A program made the translations under genes and the position numbers. A DNA stretch of 64,000 bases, from positions 20,786 to 84,785 of the forward strand of contig NZ_QZDU01000010.1 of NCBI RefSeq assembly GCF_009917525.1, read 5' to 3'. Below the pieces are notes generated by a model. That model made no database searches. It had not been told where the DNA came from and was given only the letters and a program-made list of their open reading frames with translations. This DNA comes from Acutalibacter sp. 1XD8-36. Lineage in GTDB: Bacteria > Bacillota > Clostridia > Oscillospirales > Acutalibacteraceae. Within the stretch, counting starts at the first letter, position 1, and every line of letters starts with the position of its first letter. Below, piece after piece: positions 50,709-58,244 of the stretch.

Positions 50709-51913
50709 GAGGAAGCGATTTACTTGACAAGCTTGAAAATCTGGACATGAACCTTGTGGCAGGGGCCGCCGCGCCCCCCTCAGGGAGGGTGCGCCAAAAG
50801 GACCGGTGGTGGCTCCCGGCCCTGACTGCCGCCGCGGCCTGCATTGTGGCCATCGCCCTGCCCCTGACCCTTGCATACCTGATAAACGGCACCGCCCCCA
50901 CCATTGAGTACGGAGGCCCGGGGGCCAACAGCAGAAATACCTCCCACCAGGCATCAGCCGGGGACTCCGGGCCCGAGGGCGGCTCCGGCGAGGGCAATGC
51001 CCGGCGTGAGCCAAATAATGGCGGGGGCACGGACGGCCCGTTTCTGGACGGCCCCTATGACCTGGAGCCTAAGGTAAGCGTCGCGGGCTACGGCGATGAG
51101 TACGTCTGGACAAGATACACCCTTGGCGAGGACTACACCAGCGTATTTGACGAGCTGCCCGCAGAGGACTATTTTAAGTATAACAGGCAGGAGCCGGAGA
51201 GCATGGACAGGATACGCTCCGACTATGATTCCGGGGGAAGCTATATCCTAAATGATTTTGACTCCTACCCTCTTATCAGCACTGCCGAGGCCGCAGCCGG
51301 CAGGGCCATAACTCCACCCGAGTCCATGGTTGAGTACGGCAAAAGCATTTTTAGCTGCCTCTCTGAATATGTCCAGCCTGTTTCAGGCATATTCAAATGC
51401 ACCCCGGACGGCAGCGGTCTCTATCTCGCCCAGGTCTCCACCTCTGCCGAGCCCTACTATGACGTCACGGACCCCGGCCTGCGCCAGAGCGGGAAAATAT
51501 CCGTGCTCATCTGTCAGGAGCCGATAATTCCGGAGAAAGACCTGGCAGAGGGCAAATGCGAGTCCGACGAGACAGTTGTAATCCCCCCGGACGGCGGCGA
51601 ACCCATAACCGCGTTGGGCGGGCTCAATACCAACAGGGTGCTCATGTGCACCCTGCCCAACGGCATGTGGTGCCGGATAGCCGGGAACTTCAACGTGCCC
51701 TATGAGGACATGGTGAAGCTGATGAACTCACTCCTAAATGACACCAGCGTGCTGGACGGGATAAATGACAAGCTCAGAAGCGGCGAGCTCCTGCCTGTTA
51801 CAACAGAAGAATTTCTGCACAACTACTCCGCAGCCTCCCCCTCTGTAAGCCCCGACCTCCTGGCTGACATCAGCCCGGTGGTGTACCCCTACGCCCTCTT
51901 AGTACAGCAGTAA
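50705..51913 (+). CDS. Membrane protein paired with ECF sigma factor (probable anti-sigma/sensor)
   Basis: A 402-residue protein: short cytoplasmic N-terminus (MRGSDLLDKLENLDMNLV), one membrane helix (about 34-58), a Gly/Ser/Asn-rich linker and a large extracytoplasmic domain with no family I recognise. The translational coupling to the sigma gene suggests that the N-terminus binds the sigma factor and the outer domain senses a signal. The ATG at 50705 has AAGGAGG-like SD within the sigma gene end. A strong terminator follows. Confidence 0.8.
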   Translation: MRGSDLLDKLENLDMNLVAGAAAPPSGRVRQKDRWWLPALTAAAACIVAIALPLTLAYLINGTAPTIEYGGPGANSRNTSHQASAGDSGPEGGSGEGNARREPNNGGGTDGPFLDGPYDLEPKVSVAGYGDEYVWTRYTLGEDYTSVFDELPAEDYFKYNRQEPESMDRIRSDYDSGGSYILNDFDSYPLISTAEAAAGRAITPPESMVEYGKSIFSCLSEYVQPVSGIFKCTPDGSGLYLAQVSTSAEPYYDVTDPGLRQSGKISVLICQEPIIPEKDLAEGKCESDETVVIPPDGGEPITALGGLNTNRVLMCTLPNGMWCRIAGNFNVPYEDMVKLMNSLLNDTSVLDGINDKLRSGELLPVTTEEFLHNYSAASPSVSPDLLADISPVVYPYALLVQQ

Positions 51914-51927
51914 AACAGAGTCAAAAA

Positions 51928-51950
51928 ATCCCCCCGGGCTCCGGGGGGAT
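51928..51950. terminator. Intrinsic terminator
   Basis: Perfect 10-bp stem ATCCCCCCGG/CCGGGGGGAT with a 3-base loop, then AGCTTTATTTT; between convergent genes. Confidence 0.85.
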
Positions 51951-51954
51951 AGCT

Positions 51955-52443
51955 TTATTTTGGGAACGCATAGGCCCTGAGCAGGCGCTCAAGGTCCTCT
52001 GAGGTGCGGATGGTATGGGCGGCGGCGTGGCTTGGGAGATAGACCCATACGCTCTTGCCCTGCTCTATAAGGGAGGCCATGACGAAATAGGTGCCCATGC
52101 TTTTGCCGTCCCAGAGGACCATGCCGCAGCCTGCGGCGTCCGCCATAGCCAGGGTGTTCTGCAGGTGCCTTGGCACCCCGCTCCAGCGGCCCTCCTTCGG
52201 CGGGCGGCGCACAGGCCAGCGGTCCAAATTATGGTGGGGCTGGGGGCGGGCGGTGTATACCCTCACCCAGTCGGTGTGCATATCCCGAAGGTACTCCTGC
52301 AGCGCCCTGTCCAGGCCCGAGTGGTCCCCCACCAGTATGTGCCAGCCCTCCGAGCAGAGCCTTGATATCATCATCTTCACCCTGTGGTCCGGCTCTGTTA
52401 TGGTGTGGGAGCCCACTATCATCATTTTCTTTTTCGGCTGCAT
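51955..52443 (-). CDS. SLOG-like nucleotide-binding protein
   Basis: A 162-residue Rossmann-like protein. KMMIVGSHTITE at the start, HILVGDHSGLDRALQEYLRD near 40, and MVLWDGKSMGTYFVMASLIEQGKSVWVYLP near 110 follow the SLOG/YpsA-type order: GS loop, G-D-GxD loop, and W-D-G-x-S/T-xGT loop. Such proteins bind or cleave nucleotides or ADP-ribose-like ligands and some belong to defence systems; there is no such neighbour here. Last clearly chromosomal gene before the mobile region. Confidence 0.75.
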   Translation of the reverse strand: MQPKKKMMIVGSHTITEPDHRVKMMISRLCSEGWHILVGDHSGLDRALQEYLRDMHTDWVRVYTARPQPHHNLDRWPVRRPPKEGRWSGVPRHLQNTLAMADAAGCGMVLWDGKSMGTYFVMASLIEQGKSVWVYLPSHAAAHTIRTSEDLERLLRAYAFPK

Positions 52444-52583
52444 CCGCGGGCCTCCTTTGGGCGTGCGCCTTTTAGCTTTTTAGCATATTATACCACAGCG
52501 GGGGTATGCCGTCAACGGAAAAAGCGCCCCTCTAAATGGGGCGGTGACGTAAGAAAACATTTTAAGCGAGGGTCGGCGTAGCG
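52444..52583. other. Left boundary zone of the mobile-element mosaic
   Basis: Between the SLOG gene start and the recombinase stop the sequence changes from G/C-rich to more balanced composition. The exact junction is probably near 52540-52570, but no attachment-site repeat could be identified because the other end of the element is not in the window. Confidence 0.4.
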
Positions 52584-53960
52584 TCAAGCTGCGCCGACTT
52601 TCGCATTATTTTTGTCTTGGGCAGTTTGGGATTGCTCCCGCGCTTCCTCAAAATCAAACGCACCAATGAAGTTATAGACGATCTCGATTTCTCGGATTTT
52701 CACCCGCTTCTGCTGTTCGTCGGTCGTGTAGGTTTCGGACACCCTGATCTGTTCCACGAACTCACGCAGGATGGTGGCGTCAAGCTGGGTCATGTCCGTG
52801 TACTTCTTCACCACAGAAATGAACTTCCTGACGTTGGTTTTCTTCTGTTCCTGCTGTTTCACTTCCCGCCCCAGGGTTTCCACGATGGCCTTTAACTGTT
52901 CCTGCTCCTGTTCATAGTCACGGGACAGCTTGATAAACCGATCATCGGACAGCTTGCCGGAAATGTTGTCCTCATAAATCCTCTTGAAGATCACATCCAG
53001 CTCCGCGATGCGCTTTTCAGACTGTGCCAGCACAGCCTTTTTCTGTGCCAGCGCCTTGTCACGCTCCCGCAGGCTCCGTTCCGCCGCCCGCTGGATAAAG
53101 TCGTCCTCATACTGTGTCACATAGGAGATCGCTTCCCGCAAGTTCCGCAGTACGATTTCTTCCAGCACTACACGGCGGATGGAGTGCGTCTTGCACAGGG
53201 TACGGTCTTTTCGATAGGTGGAGCAGATGTAATACTCCTGTTCCGGCTTGAAGTGGTTGGCCCGGCAAAGGTACATCTTGCCGCCGCAATCGGCGCAGTA
53301 CACCAGTCCGGAGAACATACCCATGTCCCCCATCTTGGTCGGGCGGCGGCGTCCCTGCCGGATGTTCTGCACAATCAGGAACACGCTTTCCTCAATGATC
53401 GGTTCTTGGGTATTCTCGAAGATCACCCACTCGGACGGGTTATTCCAGACCTTTTTCTTGCTCTTGAACGATGGCTTGCTGGTCTTGAAATTGACCGTAT
53501 GGCCCAGGTAGTCTACTCGCTCCAAAATTCGGGAGATTGTTCCTTTTTCCCACTTATACGGATTAGCCGTAGGAGCGTTGCAGACTGGCAGGCCCTTTTC
53601 GCGGGCGTAGGCCGTGGGGGTTAAGATGTTGTTACGTTGCAGCCACTTGGCGATCTGCGTCGGCCCCAGGCCGTCCACGCACAGGGCGAAAATCTTTTGC
53701 ACGATAGCAGCCGCTTCCTCGTCCACAATCCAACGTTTCTTGTCCTCCGGGTCTTTCATGTACCCATAGGGCGGGATGGTGCAAAGGTGTTCGCCGGAAC
53801 GTCCCTTGGATTGCCAGGTAGCCTTGATTTTCTTGCTGGTGTCCTTGGCGAACATCTCGTTAAATACGTTGCGAATTGCAGTAAACTCGCTATCTCCCTT
53901 TATGCTGTCCACCCCGTCATTCACGGCGATAAAGTGGACACCATATTCTGGAAATACCAT
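52584..53960 (-). pseudogene. Large serine recombinase lacking its catalytic domain
   Basis: A 458-codon reading frame that matches the post-catalytic part of TndX/TnpX-type large serine recombinases. It starts inside the resolvase domain (VFPEYGVHFIAVNDGVDS), continues with the recombinase domain (PYGYMKDPEDKKRWIVDEEAAAIV), the zinc ribbon (FSGLVYCADCGGKMYL...CSTYRKDRTLCKTH), a long coiled coil and a DUF4368-like C-terminus. The first about 100 residues with the catalytic Ser are absent; upstream sequence reads as unrelated. No SD precedes the ATG at 53960. It is an inactivated remnant at the left end of the mobile region. Confidence 0.85.
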
Positions 53961-54013
53961 TTCACTGATATGGACAAGACCACAAAAATATGGAGCGGAG
54001 TTGCTGACAAATC

Positions 54014-54053
54014 AAAAGTGCGCCAGGGAAAACATTTCCTGTGGCGCACTTTT
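54014..54053. terminator. Long hairpin terminator
   Basis: Perfect 11-bp outer stem AAAAGTGCGCC (54014-54024) with GGCGCACTTTT (54043-54053) and further inner pairing, followed by ATCATTTT. It lies at the truncation end of the recombinase remnant. Confidence 0.7.
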
Positions 54054-54145
54054 ATCATTTTAGCATCAGGAAGAAAATGAAGATATTTTACAAGCCAGCA
54101 AAAATTTTATCTGGTATAATAGACATCACCAAGGAGGAAAACTGC

Positions 54146-54982
54146 ATGAAAAAAGAAGTGCGAACGGTGGTCTACGATGACGAGCTACACATTGAGGCTT
54201 ACCGTTTCGAGGGCATCGTACAGCCTTTTCCGAACCATTTCCATGAATACTATGTGATTGGCTTCATGGAGGACGGGGAACGTGTCTTGTCCTGCAAAAA
54301 TCAGGAGTATACCATCACAAAGGGTGATGTTCTTCTGTTCAACCCAGGAGACAACCACGCCTGTGTTCAGAATGACGGCGGTACGCTGGATTATCGTGGC
54401 TTCAACATCACCAAAGAGGTCATATTGGATTTGGCGGAGGAAGTTACCGGCAATCGGGAACTTCCTGGATTTTCCCAAAACGTGATTTTTGATGAAGAAG
54501 TCACCTGCTATCTGCGCCCGCTCCATGAGCTGGTGATGAAAGGCTCCAATGAATTTGGGAAAGAGGAAAATCTACTGTTTTTGATTTCTTTGCTGATCCA
54601 GCAATACGGCCAGCCTTTTGAAAGCTGCATCCCGGAGTGCCGGGAGGAAATTGAGAAAGCCTGTGCCTTTATGGAACAGCATTATGCCGAGCGAATTTAT
54701 CTGGATCAGATCTGCCGTTGTGCCGGATTGAGCAAATCCACCCTGCTCCGGGCCTTTACCTGCTCAAAGGGCGTCACACCGTATAGCTACCTGGAAAACA
54801 TTCGTATTGGCAAGGCCAAAAAGCTGCTGGAACAAGGTGTTCCCCCCGTTGAGGCGGCGCTACAAACCGGCTTCTCCGATCAAAGCCACTTCTCCAACTA
54901 TTTCAACCGATTTATTGGACTGGCCCCCGGTATCTATCGGGACATCTTCAGAGATACGGGGGAAATGCCACATGAAAGGTAA
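54146..54982 (+). CDS. AraC-family transcriptional regulator
   Basis: A 278-residue protein: an N-terminal cupin sensing domain (FPNHFHEYYVIGFMEDGER...KGDVLLFNPGDNHAC) and a C-terminal double HTH (YLDQICRCAGLSKSTLLRAFTCSKG and PPVEAALQTGFSDQSHFSNYFNRFIGLAPGIYR). ATG at 54146 follows AAGGAGG. It overlaps the transporter gene by 11 bases and forms a compact cassette with it and the DUF2000 gene, which it probably controls. Confidence 0.92.
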   Translation: MKKEVRTVVYDDELHIEAYRFEGIVQPFPNHFHEYYVIGFMEDGERVLSCKNQEYTITKGDVLLFNPGDNHACVQNDGGTLDYRGFNITKEVILDLAEEVTGNRELPGFSQNVIFDEEVTCYLRPLHELVMKGSNEFGKEENLLFLISLLIQQYGQPFESCIPECREEIEKACAFMEQHYAERIYLDQICRCAGLSKSTLLRAFTCSKGVTPYSYLENIRIGKAKKLLEQGVPPVEAALQTGFSDQSHFSNYFNRFIGLAPGIYRDIFRDTGEMPHER

Positions 54983-55886
54983 AAACACGGCGGGACATTT
55001 CTCCGCCCTGCTCACAATCATAGTTTGGGGAACGACCTTTATCTCCACCAAAATTCTGCTGGTGGACTTCCAGCCGGTAGAAATATTGTTCTTCCGCTTC
55101 ATCATGGGGCTACTGGCCCTGTTGATTGTTTATCCCTGGCGCTTGAAGGGGACGAACCGCCAGCAGGAATTGACCTTTGCCGCTGCGGGCCTGTGTGGGA
55201 TATGCCTTTACTACTTGCTGGAAAACATCGCACTCACCTACACAATGGCCTCCAATGTCGGGGTAATTATCTCCGTAGCTCCGTTTTTCACGGCCATCCT
55301 GTCCCACCTGTTTCTGAAAGAGGAAAAGCCCCAGGCCAGCTTTTTCATTGGCTTTATAGTCGCAATGGCCGGGATTGCCCTTATTAGTTTCAATGGCTCC
55401 AGGCTGGAGCTGAACCCCGCCGGGGACTTGCTGGCGCTGCTGGCCGCACTGATTTGGGCCTGTTATTCTGTACTGACAAAGAAAATCAGCGGTTACGGCT
55501 ACCACACTATTCTCACCACCCGGCGGGTGTTTTGCTACGGTATCCTGTTCATGCTCCCGACACTGTTCCTGTTCGATTTCAAGCTGGAATTGACAAGGTT
55601 TGCAAATCCTGTATATCTGTTCAACATTCTCTTTTTAGGATTGGGCGCATCGGCCCTGTGCTTTGTCACCTGGAATTTTGCGGTCAAGGCACTGGGAGCG
55701 GTCAAGACGAGCGTTTATATCTACATGGTTCCCGTGATTACGGTAGTGACTTCCGTGGCAATTCTCCATGAGAAAATCACCGCCCTGGCCGCTATCGGGA
55801 CAGTTCTGACGTTGGCGGGTCTGTTCCTGTCGGAGAGCAAACTATTTTTGAGAAAAGAGGCAAAGCAAAATGGACTGGCAAAATGA
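54972..55886 (+). CDS. EamA/DMT-family transporter
   Basis: A 304-residue protein with ten predicted membrane helices in two EamA repeats (start LLTIIVWGTTFISTKILL; second repeat LLALLAALIWACYSVLTKKI). The family exports or exchanges small metabolites, amino acids among them. The substrate is unknown. It overlaps the AraC gene upstream and the DUF2000 gene downstream (17 bases), so all three are co-translated. Confidence 0.92.
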   Translation: MKGKNTAGHFSALLTIIVWGTTFISTKILLVDFQPVEILFFRFIMGLLALLIVYPWRLKGTNRQQELTFAAAGLCGICLYYLLENIALTYTMASNVGVIISVAPFFTAILSHLFLKEEKPQASFFIGFIVAMAGIALISFNGSRLELNPAGDLLALLAALIWACYSVLTKKISGYGYHTILTTRRVFCYGILFMLPTLFLFDFKLELTRFANPVYLFNILFLGLGASALCFVTWNFAVKALGAVKTSVYIYMVPVITVVTSVAILHEKITALAAIGTVLTLAGLFLSESKLFLRKEAKQNGLAK

Positions 55887-56292
55887 AAAGTGCGTCATGG
55901 TCATTGACGAGAGCCTACCGCTGGGTATTATCGCAAATACGGCGGCAATCATGGGCATCACCCTAGGAAAGAAAATGCCGGAGGTGGTAGGAGCCGATGT
56001 GACCGACCAAAGTGGCAACGAGCATCTTGGCATCATCGAATTTCCTGTGCCGATCCTGCGGGGTTCGCCAGAAATTATCAAGCAGATACGGGGAAAGCTC
56101 TACCAGCCTGATTTTCAAGATTTGACGGTGGTGGACTTCTCCGATCTGGCCCAGGGCTGCAAGACGTATGACGAATTTATTGAGAAGATGGGCCATGTTC
56201 CAGAAAGTACCCTGCAATATTTTGGCGTTGCCATCTGCGGCCCAAAGAAAAAGGTCAATAAGCTGACCGGTAATATGGCTTTACTGCGATAA
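55870..56292 (+). CDS. DUF2000 family protein
   Basis: A 140-residue protein: CVMVIDESLPLGIIANTAAIMGITLG at the start and a C-terminal YFGVAICGPKKKVNKLTGN block, as in DUF2000, a small family with a peptidyl-tRNA-hydrolase-like fold. It often travels with AraC and EamA genes, as here. No biochemical role is established. Confidence 0.85.
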   Translation: MDWQNEKCVMVIDESLPLGIIANTAAIMGITLGKKMPEVVGADVTDQSGNEHLGIIEFPVPILRGSPEIIKQIRGKLYQPDFQDLTVVDFSDLAQGCKTYDEFIEKMGHVPESTLQYFGVAICGPKKKVNKLTGNMALLR

Positions 56293-56310
56293 ACCAATAT
56301 AAAAGATTAC

Positions 56311-56441
56311 CTTGCCGCACGACGGCAAAAGAAAAAAGCCGTCGTACAAGCAGGAGTATAGTCACGCCCGAAGCGGCGGCTTTGAGAAATCAGAGCCGCC
56401 GCTCTTTTGCATTTTGGCGGTAACAGGAGGATGCCGCCATG
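56311..56441 (+). promoter_or_regulatory. Structured leader, copy 1 (two hairpins and SD-in-loop)
   Basis: Hairpin A: ACGACGGC (56319-56326) with GCCGTCGT (56338-56345) around an A-rich loop. Hairpin B: AGCGGCGGCT (56372-56381) with AGCCGCCGCT (56394-56403), loop containing GAGAAATC, then CTTTTG, a terminator-like end. Then TGGCGG (56415-56420) and CCGCCA (56434-56439) flank the SD AGGAGG, placing it in a loop just before an ATG at 56439. That ATG opens only a 13-codon frame (MRLQIDRHLSKKA), so the downstream gene is lost. A second copy lies at 63791-63963. Confidence 0.6.
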
Positions 56442-56554
56442 CGCTTGCAAATAGATAGGCACTTATCAAAAAAAGCCTGACCCAAGCAACGGCGAACTCC
56501 ACCCAGGTTTGCGAAAATAGTCGTTTCTTGTCTGCCCATATCGCCATCCCCAAC

Positions 56555-56581
56555 GCCCGAACAGCCTTGTGCTGTTCGGGC
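56555..56581 (+). terminator. Intrinsic terminator
   Basis: Perfect 10-bp stem GCCCGAACAG/CTGTTCGGGC with a 7-base loop, then ATTTTTGCTTTTT. Confidence 0.9.
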
Positions 56582-56640
56582 ATTTTTGCTTTTTCAGGGG
56601 GCTGTCCCATCCAGCCCCGATGTCGCGGCCCACCCTTCCT

Positions 56641-56670
56641 GTTCAGATTTCGCTTGCCCCAAATCTGAAC
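56641..56670 (+). promoter_or_regulatory. Inverted repeat before the element sigma factor
   Basis: GTTCAGATTT - 10 bases - AAATCTGAAC, perfect, immediately upstream of the SD AGGAGG (56671-56676). Candidate operator or translational hairpin. Confidence 0.5.
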
Positions 56671-56684
56671 AGGAGGATAACAAG

Positions 56685-57083
56685 ATGGAGATTACCATCA
56701 AGAGATACAGCCGCAAAATGACCTATGAGGACGCCGCCACCCTCGACGAGTTTTGGGAGCTGGCCAAGCGTACCGAACGGAGCCTTGACCGCGAGCAGCG
56801 GCGGCATTGGGACGGGCGCGAATGTGACGAGTACATAATCGCCGCCCAGGGTCTTTTGCCCTACTGCGCTACCCCGGAGGAATTGGTCTGCCAGCAGGAA
56901 ACGCTGGATGAAATTCTGGCGGTGCTGGCCCTCTGTACCAAGACCCAGCGGGAGAGGTTTCTGCTCTATGCGCTGTACGACTTCAGCTATGCGGAGATCG
57001 GGCGGCGGTGCGGCTGTTCCAAGGCCGCAGTCCATGACAGCATTGAGGGTGTTCGGAAAAAGTTTTTCAAGTTTTTCCGTTGA
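56685..57083 (+). CDS. Small sigma-70-family protein of the mobile element
   Basis: A 132-residue protein whose C-terminal half is a sigma region 4-like HTH (LALCTKTQRERFLLYALYDFSYAEIGRRCGCSKAAVHDSIEGVRKKFFKFF). Such proteins are common in Tn916/Tn1549-like elements. The ATG at 56685 is 8 bases after AGGAGG. The N-terminal half (TYEDAATLDEFWELAKRTERSLDREQRRHW) is helical. The expected neighbours (excision and replication genes) are broken here. Confidence 0.85.
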   Translation: MEITIKRYSRKMTYEDAATLDEFWELAKRTERSLDREQRRHWDGRECDEYIIAAQGLLPYCATPEELVCQQETLDEILAVLALCTKTQRERFLLYALYDFSYAEIGRRCGCSKAAVHDSIEGVRKKFFKFFR

Positions 57084-57144
57084 CCTACCCAACGCTCACC
57101 CCGGCATGATGGCTACAAGGTGAGGGGCAATCGCCCTATCATCG

Positions 57145-57178
57145 GGAGGGACAAGCTGCTCCGGCGGCTTGTCCCTCC
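57145..57178 (+). terminator. Strong hairpin after the sigma gene
   Basis: Perfect 11-bp stem GGAGGGACAAG/CTTGTCCCTCC, extended inward by AGC/GCT pairs; it lacks a clear T-tract, so it may be a processing or attenuation structure instead. Confidence 0.5.
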
Positions 57179-57196
57179 TATGTCAAGGAGGTCACA

Positions 57197-57470
57197 GTGA
57201 ACACCATGATTTTTCGTGCCGGAAATCCTGTCTGTTTCCAACAGCGCACTTATACACCGTTCCGGTGTCGTGCGCCCTGCCGGGGGCGTTGCGTCCTTCG
57301 GACGCGATGGGGAGCTGCACTCCCCAAACCCCTTGCACACCCGCCGGAAAGAAACACCCGCTTCGCGTCTGTTCCTTTCCGGCGGGTCATGTATCGTCAA
57401 CGCCAGATTGGCGCTCACGTTAAAAACGCCAAATTGACGTTTTTAGGATTTTGCCGGGGGAGCGCGTGAA
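57197..57470 (+). other. Hairpin-rich segment without a convincing gene
   Basis: The 387-base gap 57084-57470 contains successive small hairpins, including GCGTCC-TTCG-GACGC (a UUCG tetraloop), CGCCC/GGGGGCG, GGGGA/TCCCC, CGCCA/TGGCG and AAAAACG/CGTTTTT. A 90-codon frame on the + strand (GTG at 57197, Cys/Arg-rich) follows AAGGAGG, but its composition looks like structured RNA rather than protein. Function unknown. Confidence 0.4.
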
Positions 57471-57605
57471 ATGACAGCGCCCGAAATCTCTCACATGACC
57501 TATCAGCAGTACCGCGCGGCCCGGAGATTAGTACATGAGTGCTGTAACTACGATTGCGGAAACTGCCTGCTTCTGGACAACGGCGAGGAATGTGTCTGCC
57601 CGTAG
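57471..57605 (+). pseudogene. Truncated cysteine-rich protein of the mobile element
   Basis: 44 codons ending in TAG: MTAPEISHMTYQQYRAARRL, then a Cys-rich ECCNYDCGNCLLLDNGEECV. This matches the start of the cysteine-rich VLP-type protein found in Tn1549-like elements, which normally continues well beyond this point. Here it joins directly to RepA-like sequence, so it is a deletion remnant. Confidence 0.7.
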
Positions 57606-57820
57606 AGAAGATTGCGCTGGCGCTGAACAGGAGCCTTTCATCAGCCAAGAACGCATTGGCCGAGTTGTCGGCGGCAGGGCTGATTGAGCGAAAGCGGCGG
57701 GGACAGTTCTTGCCCAATCTGATTTATGTGAAACTGCCTGATGGACAAAAATTTATCCTACCCCAGAAGGACAACGGATTGTCCATCACGGGGGTAGAAA
57801 ACGACCTTCGGAACGGTTAG
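57606..57820 (+). pseudogene. RepA-type replication initiator fragment
   Basis: The frame continuing across the junction reads VEKIALALNRSLSSAKNALA, ELSAAGLIERKRRGQFLPNL, IYVKLPDGQKFI, then 21 more codons to a stop. This is the winged-helix part of RepA_N-family initiators. Both the N-terminal start and the long C-terminal region are missing. Confidence 0.7.
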
Positions 57821-57963
57821 AAAACAAGACTTTGCGTGGGCAGAAAGATAACTCCAAATCAAACAAATAGAAACAAATAAATAAACCAAACGAATGGGAG
57901 TAAATAGCGCCCACTTTTCGGACAAATGTCCACCATGAAAATTTTGAAAACAAGGAGTTGCCT

Positions 57964-58155
57964 ATGGAGCATATCAGCTACAAGACGCAGACCGAGATTG
58001 TCAATTTCCAGGGCCGGGAAATCCCGCTGGAAAACCTCACGCCCATCCTCACCCCGGAGCAGGAGGCGGCAAAGCGCCGGGAGTTGGAGCAGCGGCTCTA
58101 TGAGGTGTTCCGCAAGTACGCCAGCCACCGGCAGACGGAGGAACCGGTCAGCTAA
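57964..58155 (+). CDS. Small element protein preceding the recombinase
   Basis: A 63-residue protein (YKTQTEIVNFQGREIPLENL, then a helical LTPEQEAAKRRELEQRLYEVFRK stretch). Similar short proteins lie just upstream of the serine recombinase in Tn1549-like elements; function unknown, perhaps an excision accessory factor. ATG at 57964, 7 bases after AAGGAG. Confidence 0.75.
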   Translation: MEHISYKTQTEIVNFQGREIPLENLTPILTPEQEAAKRRELEQRLYEVFRKYASHRQTEEPVS

Positions 58156-58244
58156 CTTTTCGCCGCGCCGTTGCTTTGCGGGGCTGCTGATGGTATAATC
58201 ATAGCGTCAGCAGCTCCGTTTCTGTTTCAGAAAGGGAGCGCAAA

